From Cylindrodendrum hubeiense (taxonomy: Eukaryota > Ascomycota > Sordariomycetes > Hypocreales > Nectriaceae), in contig JAANBB010000023.1 in NCBI GenBank assembly GCA_014621425.1, forward strand, positions 124,001 to 188,000: a stretch of DNA of 64,000 bases, read 5' to 3'. Below are positions 46,785-59,316 of the stretch, one piece after another. Every line of letters begins with the position of its first letter. Position 1 is the stretch's first letter. Both the position numbers and the translations under genes were made by a program. Under the pieces are notes generated by a model, which ran no database searches, was not told the DNA's origin, and saw only the letters and a program-made list of their open reading frames with translations.

Positions 46785-49700
46785 ATGGCCGAAAGCCAGG
46801 ACGAAGGCCCAACCATCAAATGCCACATTTGTCAGACTGTCTTTGCGCGACAAGAGCACCTAACGCGTCATATCCGAAGCCACACGCGTGAAAAGCCCTA
46901 CAAGTGTCTGGAATGCGGAAAGTGCTTCTCACGGCTCGACGTCCTTCATCGACATACCGCCTCTCATACGCAGGATGCTGCGGAACCTCAGGGGGGCTCT
47001 TCTAGAGCATGCAAAGAGTGCGCAACCAGCCGTGTTCGCTGCTCCAAGGGCATGCCGTGCAAGCGATGCCATGATAGAGGCCTGGGATGTAACTATCCCG
47101 CTGTCAGAAAGCGCAAGGCTCCTTCGTCTGACCAGGGCAACAAAGTCGGAACAGCATTGAAGAAAACATCGGCTGCTGCACAAATGGATACAGACGAAGT
47201 ACTGCAAGTGGACATGGCTGAGGATAGTCCACAGGGCCTGCAGATCACAGGCCAGCACACGGCATTGTGGACACCGGAAGTCAATAATATTAGCAACGAT
47301 CTGCACCAAGAAGATGCTGGTGCATCCTTCACCGTCGACAATCTCGACACTTTTGCCCCCGACCCGGCATTTGGCGGTGAGGTACTCGGCATGTCCGCCG
47401 TGAACTGGCTCTCCCCCCAATACCAAAACATACTCGAATGGGACAACCAGCTAGCAACAGTATCATATGGAGGCATTGGGTCCACTGAGATGGGTTTCTA
47501 CTTTCCATTCACTGCTGTCGAACCGGTCCGAGACCCTCTACAACCGGGCATGACTGGAAGTCCACAACCTTTAGACCCGGCAATGATGCCTCTACCTCAA
47601 GACCAGCAGAGTGGACCAGTGGAAATGGAAAATAGAAGTTCATCGTCTGTTAGAAGTTCCACTGGCTCCTTCACATCAAAAACTACCGAGGGGAGGTTTT
47701 ATGTCGATGGAAATGTCGCGAGAGCCCCATTCAGGGGTCGGTTGGCCCACAGGCACTCCATCCTAAGCATCACCACTTCAGAGGATGGTGCTGTCGAAGG
47801 CACCACGCCTCTAAGTGAAGGTGTAACAGGGAGTAACTCCAAAGATTCCAATGCATCTCAAAGAGAGTTAGTTTCTGACTACGCCTACCAAAATTTGATT
47901 CGCGGGGTCCAGTCAGATGTCCAGAGGAGCTCGTTTGTCAGAGAATCGACTTCAATTCCATCATTAGCTGATATCCGAATTTTCACTCGACTGTATTTCA
48001 AAGATTTCCATCCCACATATCCATTCCTGCAGAAGAGCTCGGATGTATTTGACCAGAAGGATAGTTGGGTGTTACTTCTCGCTGTGTCGGCTGTTGGAGC
48101 TCGTTACTCCCGAGAAGCCCAGACTGTCACCTCCAGAAGTATGATGCTTGACCTAGTCCAGAAACACGCGATGTTTCGTATTTCAGATTATGAGACGAAC
48201 AATGGGAATCTCTGGACGCCATCCGGAGTCGAGCCTACACCGGATCATCCTGACCTAGCCAGTCTGCAGGCTGGGATACTCAACTTGCTTCTTATGGCCC
48301 ACAGCGGAAAGAAAGACATGATAAAGCGAGCCATCGAGAATAGACACCACATTGTACAACAATGTAAAGCGATGAAGCTCTTATCAGAGTCAGCGTACCG
48401 GATTGATACAGACAGTAGACGTGCAGCTCGGATTTCTCGTTGGCTCGAAATTGAATCCAAGATCAGAACTGGGATGATGATATGGGTGCGTAAGTTCCTA
48501 TTTCGTGTTATATTGGGTACTCACCGATACTCTGTAGCTACTCGACTCGGTGTTTGTATTCGAGTTCAACTGCCCGCCATTGTTACAGCTTAGCGATGCT
48601 ACGTCTCCTCTCCCGTGTCCAGACGATTTATGGGATCATGCAATCATCGATCAGACCATTGACAAGCGACAAAAGACCGGTTGGTAGACTTTTGAACACA
48701 AAAACAACTTGAACTATTGCAAATACTGACTCATTAGATACAGTCACACTTTTAGAGGCCACTGAGATATTGTACATGGAAAAGCGCCTGCCACCAAACC
48801 TAGGCGACTTCAGCAATATTTTAATAATCTACGCGATCCTTCGGAGAACTAAAGACGTATTACACCAAAATCAGAGTCGTCTGTCAAATTGGACACCAAA
48901 TGCCAAGATCCAGTCACGCACTCTCGCCCAGCCCATTTCTGAGACATGGCCCCCATCTCTACCCATCATCTCGAAATGGAGAAATAGCGCCTGCGATTGT
49001 CTTGACATACTCCACTGGAACGCGAACGGCACAGCCGCAGGGGCTGGAGGCTGGGAACACCCTACGATATTGCACCTCCATCTCTCCCGTTTGCTTTTGC
49101 TCACACCGACCAAACACATGCAGTATGTGGCTGCCGCATCATCACCAACCGCTTCGAATCGAGGGCAGAATGACGTCAAGTATAGAGAAGCTTGTAGTCA
49201 TCTTCAACAATGGGCTATCCGTGACCAGTTCAAGGCAAGGTTGTCCATGGTCCACGCCGGGGCTTTATTGTGGCACGTTCGAAGATATAGCAGTGATGGA
49301 TTCCTGGAGCCGTTTGCAATTTATGTTGCCACTTTAGCCATTTGGGCATACAGCGTGTCCACACAATCAATCAGAGGACAAGGGGGTCCAGATCTTGCGG
49401 TACCAAATCCAGGGTCTTCTTCGCCAGAAGCCGGTTCCAGGCAACACACGTCCCATACAGCGACCGATACGGAATCGGATGAGGAACTGGAGGTAGCTTT
49501 CGTTCACCTGGATCGACCATGCGACGATGAAATGGTACAAATATACGTACGTCTAGGGCATAAAATTTCAGGCTACATGCTCAAGGTGGGCAACATTTGT
49601 AGCCCCGAAGCACCTAGAAAGATTCTAAAGGAAGGTGTGCGCCTACTTTCTGGAAAGCTAAGGATCCTATCTGAAGAGGGGTCTAGTGATGGATCGGACG

Positions 49701-49807
49701 CCACAAGTACTTGGGGAATCGGAGAATCATTCAAACAGACTCTGGGATACATGATTCAAGCAATTGAGATTGATAATCCCAGAACAGAACAAGGTCGGTC
49801 TTATTGA
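46785..49807 (+). CDS. Transcription factor with two C2H2 fingers and a Zn2Cys6 cluster
   Basis: Exons 46785-48485, 48538-48679 and 48738-49807 join to 970 residues; introns are GTGCGT...TGTAG and GTTGGT...ATTAG. Finger 1 is C13-C16-H29-H33 and finger 2 is C41-C44-H57-H61, linked by a TREKPYK linker. The zinc cluster is C76-x2-C79-x6-C86-x5-C92-x2-C95-x6-C102. An acidic, Gln-rich region follows. From about residue 390 the fungal transcription factor domain begins ([21 protein letters not shown]). The combination of C2H2 and Zn2Cys6 fingers in one protein is found in a limited group of fungal regulators. It sits between the permease and the GH31 gene and is probably the cluster activator. Confidence 0.88.
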
Positions 49808-49973
49808 TGTTGATCTAATCGTCTTATTCGCCAAGATCAGGAGGCGTTGATCCTGAAACATCAAATAGACATCTAATAGCATAGCAAACAAAATAGGAAA
49901 TCGTAATATCCCTTCAAGCATGACAAATGAATTGCATGGCTTGACCCCATAAGTCCCAGGTATGACCATCTGT

Positions 49974-52014
49974 TCATTCTCTGACAAACACTGGCATCTC
50001 GCTCAGCGGACAAGAGACTTGAACGAACCTTGCCCCGTTGTATGTCTCGTTACCTGACAAAGCAGTCCATCTCTTCCCATTGTTCAGAGGTGGCAAGTAT
50101 ACACGCATGGTTTTCACCTCTGGGTCCAGTACTGGACAAATGAGATACTTGTCCCCATACATGTACTGTGTAGAAATCTCCCAACACTTCTTGTCCTCCG
50201 GGAACTCATAAAACAGCGGTCTCATGATCGGGCTTCCCTTTTCGTGAGCCTCTTTCATCAACTTCCGCGTATAGTCTCGGAGTTCCTCTCGGATCTGGAT
50301 ATATCTTCGACATATATCGTAGACGTCGGGTCCGTATGACCACACCTCGTTGGCTGCTCCGCTGCAGCAAGTCGCACCACCAGATGTCCCAACCTGTGGC
50401 TGTCGCGGTTCTCTGTCACCATGGAGTCGCATCACAGGACAGAAAGTACCCCACTGGAACCATCTTACGAAGAGCTCCCGGAACTTTTCGTCGTCGGGAT
50501 CTCCGCCGTGGAAACCGCCGATATCTGTTGTCCACCACGGCAAGCCTGCAATTCCCATATTCAGGCCTGCTGTCAACTGATTTCTCAAGCTCGACCACGA
50601 GGATGCAATGTCGCCACTCCAGACTAGAGCTCCGTATTTTTGACTACCAGCCCATGCACAGCGGAGTAAGTTGACAACATCCGTTTGGCCCTCGCTGACC
50701 ATTCCCTCATAGAATGCTTTGGCATAGTCGACCGGGTAAATGTTACCAATCGTCAAATTGGATCCGAGAAAGTAGCGATAATTGTCAAAGTCGTACGCGG
50801 TGTACTCGGGCTCTGCTTCATCCAACCAGAACGTCTTGATGCCCTTTGAGTAATAATTCTCTTTGACTGTCTTCCAAAGATATTGTCTCGCCTCAGGATT
50901 GGTCACATCGATATGTATCGTTTCGCCTTCGAAGTCGAGTCCGGTCCGTACGCCTCGATCTGTTCGGATCAGATAACCGTGTTCAAGCATGTGTTGGTAA
51001 TTTTCAGACTTCTTATCGACGGTAGGCCAGATGGATATCATCAGCTCGACATTCATGTCTTTAAGCTCCTTCACCATCGCATCTAAACACTATTAGTTCT
51101 TGTTTGGTCCATCCTCGACACGGCAGGTGCTTACCAGGATCAGGCCAGTACAACGGGTCAAACTTCCATTCTCCCTGTTTTGGCCAGTGGAAGAAGTCGA
51201 TAACAATAAGATCAAGAGGTATGCTTCGACGCTGATATTCCCGAGCTACTTCCAGCAGCTCCTCTTGCGTTTGGTACCGAAGCTTGCATTGCCAAAAGCC
51301 TAGTCCGTATTCAGGCATCATGGGGACTTTGCCAGTCGCCTCAGCATAGGCCTCCTCAATTTCAGCTGGAGAATCTCCAATAACAATCCAGTAGTCTAAA
51401 ACATTGGTTGAGTAGGCTTCAAAACTCATAATATTTTTTCCAAAAACTGCGCGGCCAATAGAGGGGTTGTTCCACAGCAGTCCATATCCAAGCGAAGAGA
51501 GTGCAAACGGCACACTGGCTTGTGAGTTGCGGTGGGCAAGTTCAAGATCCTGACCTTTGAGGTTCATCTGATGCTGTTGATACTGGCCCATTCCAAAGAT
51601 CTTCTCGTTCGGGTCGATGCTCTCAAGACGCATCGTCAAGTGGTAGTTATCGGTGCCCGGAATTGGCCGAAGCTCGCGTGCTTCAACCTCGATGGCGCTG
51701 CACTTGGGATCGAGAATATCCCGGCGGTTGCGTGCATACTCTTCGAGGACTAGTTTCCCCTCAGAATTCTCGATGGTCAATTTGCCAAGCTTTGAAATGA
51801 TGGCCTTAGCCTTTCCATTGCTGATGCTTGACGAATCATCAGAAATTGATATGTGCGACTCGGTTGGCACTGGTTGCTGAAGTGCCCAGTCCTGGGTCGG
51901 CATTACGCCTGATTTGGTGGCACGCACACGGAATGCATTGGGACCCCATGGCTGGATCCAAAGTATTTCCGCATCGTACCTGTACCCAAGAATTCCGTCC
52001 CTGTTGAAAAACAT
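49974..52014 (-). CDS. GH31 family alpha-xylosidase/alpha-glucosidase
   Basis: Exons 52014-51135 and 51082-49974 (GTAAGC...TTTAG) join to 662 residues. Glycoside hydrolase family 31 marks are the GLGFWQCKLRY and VIDFFHWPKQGEWKFDP segments, the nucleophile Asp381 in FWLDEAEPE, the acid/base Asp451 in LVWSGDI and the WWTTDIGGF loop. The WLDEAEPE form and the KLRY...FFHW motifs are those of bacterial and fungal alpha-xylosidases (YicI/XylS type) rather than of starch-type alpha-glucosidases. The probable substrate is isoprimeverose or another alpha-xyloside. No signal peptide is seen, so it acts inside the cell on imported sugar, which fits the permease nearby. The bacterial-like form is compatible with ancient transfer, but I did not test this. 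Confidence 0.88.
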
Positions 52015-53353
52015 TTCGAAGTCGATTCAAGTTTGCTGGGAATGAAAGATGCGATGGATGGGCGACTTTGGGTGATAATGTGATTTTTACAGCATTACGA
52101 TGGATTTTTGAACGTCATAAGCTATTTAAAGCGAGATTAGTAGTGGATAAAGAGACGTGAACCTCCATCGGAATAACGACTGATCAATGTCCTTGTTGTG
52201 ATTTGGGAGACTATCGTGACTCTTGCGCTACGCCACCGGAGCGTTGGGATCTGCATTCCCAGCCCCACCGGAGGTTGGGTTGGCGATCGGGTAATCACCC
52301 GCGCGAGTCAGCTAATGATGTTCTTTCCAATGCGCTGCCGGAGAATTCGGCACGGAGAATGCTTGAAACTGCATGGAGCAATGGCGATATAGTTAGGCAA
52401 CGCAGTGGACATCCTTGTTGATCTCCGATGGGCCGGAATCAAGCGCCCCACCGGAGGTTTGAGTCACAGGAGTTCCCAAGTTCACACCACAACAGCAATC
52501 GGAGCACCAAGAGTCTATTCTCCCACCGGGATCAACTGCCGAGCGGGTGCGTGCCACTGGGTGCCGCATGTGCCGCATGCTGCGGCTAACGTGAGAGACG
52601 ATTGCCCTGATCCTGATCCTGGCCAAGTCTGACATGGCTCTCTGGCTAAATGAGACGAATTTCACCCCTGAATATCGACTGACAGTTGCGCCGTACCGCC
52701 AATGTGCAGTTCAGATAGCACACTCGCTTCACTTTTAATATTTGGAATTCATGTTCGACTCCGACTCCGACACACGAAACCGTTGCGCCCGCTACATTGC
52801 TTACCCCCCCCCCCCAAGTAACCTTCTAGTTCGAGATTCAGATGATGCGGCGCAGTTGTTAACAGCGAGATGGTTAAAATAATACAGCCTTCCTCCCACC
52901 GGGACGTGTGCCTTGGGGAGATATGTGGCCCAGGGAGGGCCAAATGCTGGGCTATGATGCATCGACCGTAAAATCCTCGTTCAAAGCTGATATAATCCGG
53001 ACATAGTTATTCATCCGGTGTAATAAAACTATTCATTACAGGAGGATTATGAACATTGTAATAAAATTAAGTAATCTAACGAACTATTCATTTCTCTTGT
53101 TCGCATCCACCGGGAGTAAATGCCCTGGCCTGGCCATCCCATAGGGAGCAACCAACAGTTACTACCCCAACCTCGACACTGCGGTGACCCTTGCATGAAA
53201 CCTTCCCATCCCAAATGCCCGCCGGGCTGAGACAAAAATCCTGGGGTTAAGTGTGGGGAAGCTGCGCAAGGACATGGTTTCTTAAATACTCTCCACGGGG
53301 ACTGCACAATTAGTCCCGCCATCAGATCGCTTCCCCACTCGAGACTAGATCCA
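52015..53353. promoter_or_regulatory. GH31/membrane-protein divergent promoter with repeated CCACCGG(A/G)A motif
   Basis: No gene is seen in this 1.34 kb. CCACCGGAG occurs at 52233-52241, 52265-52273 and 52448-52456. TGCCGGAG is at 52336-52343. CCACCGGGA is at 52523-52531, 52896-52904 and 53107-53115. A 12-base C-run lies at 52804-52815. The motif density is far above chance for a 9-mer with one variable base. Confidence 0.55.
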
Positions 53354-54478
53354 ATGGCGGACTCACCATATTTTGAACTCAGTTGGTCAATACTTAGCAC
53401 CATTGGGGTCATGAATATTCTGTTTGGCGTTGTTATCATCGCCATTGTCGGCTTCTCTTCTCCTCCTTCTGTTGCCCTGGTGGTGTCCGTTGCAACCGCC
53501 GTGGCAAATGGTCTTTGTTACTACTGCTCGTACACAGATAGCCCCGTGATAAATAAAGCGGTAGCATCTGTAGTGGCAGATTTGATGTGGCTGGTAGGAA
53601 TATGTTTTGGTCAGACCGACCCACCGTTTGTTAATCATGCATGCAGATTCAAGAGACCGGCCTCTCTTTCTACACCCTGATAATTCTTCGCGCGACACTT
53701 GATCGAAGGAACCGTGTTCTATATATGCAAATATTTGCATTTCTGGTCATTACAATCGTTGCGATACGCATGGGAATTCTTGTTCTCAATGTCAGGATGA
53801 CCCTCAACAGCGATACTGTCCTGGCTTCTCTTGTGATCAGCAACAACCTGCACTGTGGATATTTTATTGCTATTGCTGTTTTGGAATGCGCGGGATCCTT
53901 CTTTCTGGTCCGCAAATTCTCATCTGGTAAAAAGGCTATGAAACAAGCGCATCTCAACTCAGGTCTATTCCACTACATTATGCGCAGTACTGAATTCCGA
54001 CTTACGCTGCTCACTGTCATCGGCATGGGACGTGCTATTACACATCTCTGCAACCCTTCTTATCGTGTCATTACCGATCTCTCCAGCCAAATCGACCGAT
54101 TCTTTTACACGGCTGAGTGCATGTTTCCTATCATGATATTGTACGTATCAAGAAGCTGTTTGGCCCATTCTTTCTTCCTTCCACTAACCGTATTGTAGCA
54201 TCGATATCCTCGCGTCAAGACTGATTCATTCTTCACTTTATGAAAGTGGCTCGAGTTCAAACCATGGCGTTGGCCGCCGCTCTTCGGCTGCCCATGGCTA
54301 CTCACGATTCAAATCTGCCCCGCAACCCCAAGAGGTCGACCCGATGCCCGAATTCCATCATGGCGAAGATAGCTCCGGAGCACGCATACCCCGAAACCAC
54401 TGCAGTGATGGCGAGTCAGCCGAGAATATTCTTTTGATGGAGCCAGTAAGGGCAAAGGTCCACCCAGAGAGATACTAG
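53354..54478 (+). CDS. Multi-pass membrane protein, function unknown
   Basis: Exons 53354-53593, 53647-54140 and 54199-54478 join to 337 residues. About seven hydrophobic segments fill residues 10-260, connected by short loops, followed by a polar ~75-residue tail rich in Ser, His and Glu that is probably cytoplasmic. The layout resembles fungal seven-helix or TM-rich proteins of unknown role; I recognise no rhodopsin, Pth11 or GPCR motif. Upstream CCACCGGGA sites shared with the GH31 promoter hint at co-regulation with the sugar cluster, for example as a sensor; this is speculative. Confidence 0.65.
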
Positions 54479-54995
54479 TACAGGGAAAACAAGGAAGGGC
54501 GACGATGGCGAGAGCGCGGAGTTTGAGGGCCACGATAATTTTAATATGTTTCTGGGATTGTTGGGTAGAAGTCGACGGATCATTTACTCGGCAAGGGCTG
54601 GTTCTACTTTGGCAAAATATTGTGTTGGTTTCCCTCTATGCATGCTTGCATAACTCTGTATCACCACAAGGGAGGTGTGCGATTATAGCTACGAAGCACG
54701 AAGTACGCACAGATAAGAACACGAAGTCATGTGCTTGCTCCCCTTACATGCGGGAGAGACGAGGCTTATCAGTTAAACCCTATCCAGCCTCTGGTTTCTT
54801 TTTGTACCCCAGGATTATGCAGATGGGTGGAGAGACGGAGCCTATGAGAAGCTTCGGCCTTCACCGACAGTCAGCCTGACCTGCGGTAAGCTCCGAGCTG
54901 GCATTCCAACCCCGAACCCAATGCCATCGGCGTCACAGATCAACAATCAAGCTGGAGTCATTCTTCTACAACATTGAACACACACGCAACTCACA
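54479..54995. other. Intergenic region, no gene seen
   Basis: A 124-codon frame exists here (54505-54879) but has no family features or codon pattern, so I do not call it. The last ~100 bases are leader for the URC4-like gene. Confidence 0.35.
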
Positions 54996-56465
54996 ATGCA
55001 AAGCGACAGGGACTATCTGCTCTCACTCCAGGCGGTTCGCGCCAACGCCGCCAAGGTGCTGGAGGCAGCCGACAAGGGCGAGCTCAACCATTTCGACTAC
55101 CACCCCTCGCGCATGAGCGATGTTTCGGACTTCGTCATCGGCGTCATCAAGGTCAGTGACTCAGAGCTGCAAGCCAGGTGCCGATTCTCTCGGCCTTCTC
55201 TGACCACTGCAACAGCGCGACTTCGGCCCCGACAAGTTCGATACGATCCCGCCCCACGGTCGCTGGCAGCACTTTGAGGTTGGCGGCGTCCCGCGAGTGG
55301 ATTCACTGATTGCTGGCTGGGCCGAAGAGGGCTGCAAGGACAAGGTGGAGGTCACCCGGCGCTTGATAGATCTTTTCTTCGTCGCGGTCCTCCTCGATGC
55401 CGGCGCAGGCGATCATTGGCGTTTTAAGGAGCCGGGAACGGAGGAATACTATGTCAGAAGTGAAGGTATTGCTGTTGCGTCGCTTCACATGTTCAAGGCC
55501 GGGGCATTTGTCTCCGAGGGCTCGAAACCCCACCAGGTCGACGGTATATACCAACACCATGCTTGAAGGAATAACTCCACTAACCACATTGCAGCCCAGG
55601 GTCTCTCGTCCCTAACGGAGGAAGAATTCAACGGATACTTTCAAATTTCACCAGAGAACCCCATGGTTGGCGTAGCATCTCGTGTGCGCTTGATCAATGA
55701 CGTTGGCGCATCCCTGGTTAGACTACCTGATATTTTTGGAGAATCCGGTCGACCAGGAAGCATGGTTGGTGAGTAGCCTCTTATATCCGATGCTAAAAGA
55801 TATTAACGGGCCTGGTGTCTCCAGACTATCTTACCAAGCGGGCTAGTACTCCCGGCACCCTTGACTATGAAGATCTTTGGTCGTCCCTTCAGCGTGCACT
55901 GATTCCATCATGGCCCAAAGACCGAACGACCATCGAAGGCCAGCCCATTGGAGATGCATGGCCTCTGGATGTTCTTGCTAAGAGAGCCGAGAAAGATAAC
56001 GACAAGAGACCAAGGAACACGATTCAGCCGTTCCATAAGCTCACACAGTGGCTGGCCTACTCTTTGATGGTACCGTTTGTGAGGCTGCTCGGGTTCGAGT
56101 GGAAGAACGCCGGGTTGGGAACAGGTCTTCCAGAGTACCGCAACGGAGGTCTCTTCGTTGACCTAAAAGTCTTGACTCTGAAGGAGGAAGTCCTCGCGGA
56201 AGGCCTCAAGGCGTCTGGAGAAGCACTTCCCAAGTACGATCCCGCATCTGATGTGATCGTGGAGTGGCGCGCCATGACAGTGGCATTGCTGGATGAGTTA
56301 CACAAGGTTGTGTCGGCCAAGTTTGCGGCAGAGGGCGTTACATTGAGCATGGCCCAGATGCTGGAGGCCGGAAGCTGGAAATCTGGCCGCGAGCTGGCTG
56401 CCAAGTTCAGGCCTGACACGAAGTCGAGCCCAATTCTGGACCGAGGCGATGGAACTTTGTACTAG
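54996..56465 (+). CDS. URC4: DUF1688 protein, uracil catabolism protein 4 (URC4)
   Basis: Exons 54996-55151, 55216-55543, 55595-55768 and 55825-56465 join to 432 residues. The protein is soluble and matches the DUF1688/URC4 family in length and motifs: an HGRWQHFEVGG segment, RLIDLFFVAVLLDAGAGDHWRF, EGIAVASLHMFKAGAFVS, HKLTQWLAYSLMVP and NGGLFVDLKVL. In yeasts of the Lachancea type URC4 is needed for the uracil degradation (URC) pathway; its exact reaction is not settled. The first intron uses a GTCAGT donor. The next gene is a methylmalonate-semialdehyde dehydrogenase, which could dispose of three-carbon products. Confidence 0.85.
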
Positions 56466-56609
56466 TTGAGGTCATAGAATATGTTGTCATAATCAAAGGT
56501 CGGTAAGATGCATTCACTCCACAGTATACAGCTACATCTTTTCACAATCAAACGCCGATATAATGCAAGTCTCAACAGTATTTTTCAGCTATGTACAGCT
56601 ACAATACGA

Positions 56610-58203
56610 TTATTGGTGAGTCGGCATTGCCACATCAGCCCGTGTCGAGATGGCGTCCGACTCGGCCCACTTCGCAGTAACAGTCTTCTGCTGCGTGTAG
56701 AAGCTAACACCAGGACGGCCGTAGAAGGTGCTAGCGCCTCCACCTGCGATACTCTTCTTGTTGCCGGTGAAGGAGAACATGGGCAGGGGGACGGGGATAG
56801 GCACGTTGATGCCAACCTGGCCGGCCTCGATTCGGCGACGGAATGACTCTGCCGTCGGGCCGGAGCTTGTGAAGATGGCGACGCCGTTGCCGTATTCGTT
56901 GGCATTGATCTGCTCAATGGCTTCGTCCAGTGTGGCCACGTTGAGACACAACAGCACAGGGCCGAAAATCTCCTCCTTGTAACAGCGCATTGATGGGGTG
57001 ACCTCGGTGATGATCGTAGGGCCAACCCAGTTACCCTGCGTGTAAAGCTCGTTGGCGGGCTTGAAGCCACGTCCGTCCAAGACGACCTTGGCACCCTCTT
57101 CTTCCGCCGAGGCAATCAACGACTCAATGCGACTCTTGCTCTGTGGCGAAATGACAGGACCAAGGTCTGCACCATCCTCAAAGCCACCGTTGACCTTCAG
57201 TGCCTTGGCGCTCTCCACGAGGTCTGGCAGCCAGTCCTTTGTGTTTCCAACAAAGACCACGGTGCTCAGGGCCATGCAGCGCTGGCCAGCTGCTCCGAAA
57301 GCTGCACCAACCACACTCTGGATAAAGTTGTTCTTGTTGCAATCCGGTAGCACTGCAGCGTGGTTCTTGGCGCCCAGGTTGGCCTGCACCCGCTTACCGT
57401 TAGCAGAGCCGCGAGCAAAGACGTATTCGCCAGCTTGGTTGCTGCCGACGAAGCTGATGGCCTTGATCAGCGGCTCGTCAAGGATAAAGTTGACCGTCTT
57501 CTTTGCTCCGTGGATAACATTGACGACTCCGTCAGGGAAGCCTGCCTTCTGGCAAAGCTCTGCTATGATCATAGCAGCGCCGGGGTCCCTTTCTGAAGGC
57601 TTCAGAATTAGCGTATTGCCAGTGATGGTGGCAATTGGCAGAGACCAAAGTGGAATCATAGCGGGGAAATCTGCATCGTCAGCGTCATCATCTTGACTCC
57701 GGGATGGGCAATGGCTTACTGAAGGGGCAGATGGCGGCCACAACGCCCAAGGGCTCCTTGTATGTCCTCGTCTCCATGTCTTTTGCCACCTCGAGCACCT
57801 CGCCCTTGAGCAATTCTGGAGCCCCGCACGCGGCCTCGGCGACCTGCAGCCCGCGTAGCACATCGCCCTTAGCGTCAGCGACCGTCTTGCCCTGCTCCAG
57901 GGTAATGTTGGCAGCTAGACGGTCCCAGTTCTCGCGGATGAGGGCGACCAGACGGAACATGATCTGCTGGCGATGCAGGACCGACGTGGCTCTCCAGGCG
58001 GGAAACGCGCGCTGGGCCGAGTCGACGGCGGCACGCATCTCGCTGTCAGTGCTCTGAGGCACGCGCGTCACCAGGTTGTTTGTGGACGGGTCATGGAGCT
58101 CAATGAACTCGGTCGTCTCCGACGTCTTGAACTTGTTGTCGATGAACCATGGCGTATCGACCACCTTCTGGATCTTCTCGTGGGTGGTGGGATAGCTGGC
58201 CAT
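56610..58203 (-). CDS. Methylmalonate-semialdehyde dehydrogenase (CoA-acylating)
   Basis: Exons 58203-57720 and 57670-56610 (GTAAGC...GCAG) join to 514 residues. Markers are the [15 protein letters not shown] [12 protein letters not shown] segment, [27 protein letters not shown], the catalytic Cys in [29 protein letters not shown] and a [13 protein letters not shown] end. This places it in the MMSDH (ALDH6) group, which turns methylmalonate or malonate semialdehyde into propionyl- or acetyl-CoA in valine and pyrimidine breakdown. The N-terminus [10 protein letters not shown] lacks an obvious mitochondrial presequence, unlike the usual mitochondrial enzyme; a missed upstream exon or a cytosolic form is possible. 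It is convergent with URC4. Confidence 0.85.
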
Positions 58204-59316
58204 GATGGACAGCTGCTTGTAAGCGGGGTATCGAAGTATCAATGTACAGATGTATCAATGCCAGGAACAAAGACAGTGATGAGTTCACCGCGGTCTGGAG
58301 GTGAGGTTGAGATGGCCAGCAAAGACAGACTGGAATGCGGGCGGTGAAGATGCCAGGTCACTTGATCGACGACAGGCGGTACCACAGGGCGATATCGCCT
58401 TTCTGCCGTGTCTCCTTTCGCCCTTCCCCTCTGCCGGAGCGGTGCCAGTGATTGATGGCGCCAGTGGAGTGTACCGATAACAGCCGTATTCTGGGTGTGG
58501 GTGGATACAGATATACATAGTACAAGGCCCACATGGCAGGCTTATCTGTGTCCGGTATGCATAATTATGTACATTGTGAACGAGAGCTCGTAGCAATTCG
58601 CCAAGTTTAAAACTTGTGTAGCTCTATTAATGCGGTGGGATTTCACAATGCGGTACCTGAGCGAGCGTCGGCGGGGAGCGAAAAGCGGTGGGAGGGTGGC
58701 ACCGTGTGATAGGACGACAGCAGGATGCGACCGGCCGGGATTGACAATGTAGGCATGCACCTGACAATCAGTGTGAAGGACTTAGCTCTACGAAGTAGCT
58801 AGATTGAGAATACAGAGCTTAGAGTAATAACTTAAAACCATCGAGGACAGGGCATGGCATGCTAAGTCAGATTTTAAATATTACTTACAAACCACGCATC
58901 GCTTCAACTACTGGGCAAGTTCTCATTTTGCCCTGTACCATTTCTTCAATGCTATAGACTTCGAGATTAAAGCTCACCCGCTGCAGGCCCCATCTGGCCT
59001 CATATTCATCGCAAAACACTGACCTAGAGGTGGCCTAGTCTTGTATGCACCCCTGATTACTGTGGGGGTGGTGGGTAGTAGAGGAGACGATAGCCATCAC
59101 AGAGCGCTACTGCTGCTTCTCTGCCATGACCGCCCGGCACTTAACCCAGCGCCTACGATACCCTGGTCTATATCGGACTTCGGCGGTCGGGAACAAAGTC
59201 GCCGACCCTGCAACCATTGCCGATTCCAGACGCGAGATGATCTCACCTTGATTCCCCTCATTGTCAGACTGCGTTGATTAAACGCTCACCTTTTCAATTT
59301 TCGAGTCGTCGCCGCC
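58204..59316. other. Intergenic region, no gene seen
   Basis: 1.1 kb upstream of two divergent genes. Overlapping short frames without motifs. An AT-rich core lies at 58,790-58,900. Confidence 0.4.

Noticed and set aside
54505..54879. 124-codon frame between the membrane protein and URC4
   Set aside because: No family features, odd composition, and it overlaps the expected leader and terminator sequence.
57052..57696. 214-codon frame antisense to methylmalonate-semialdehyde dehydrogenase
   Set aside because: The other strand carries the clear dehydrogenase motifs; the composition here is Ala/Ser/Leu-rich shadow sequence.
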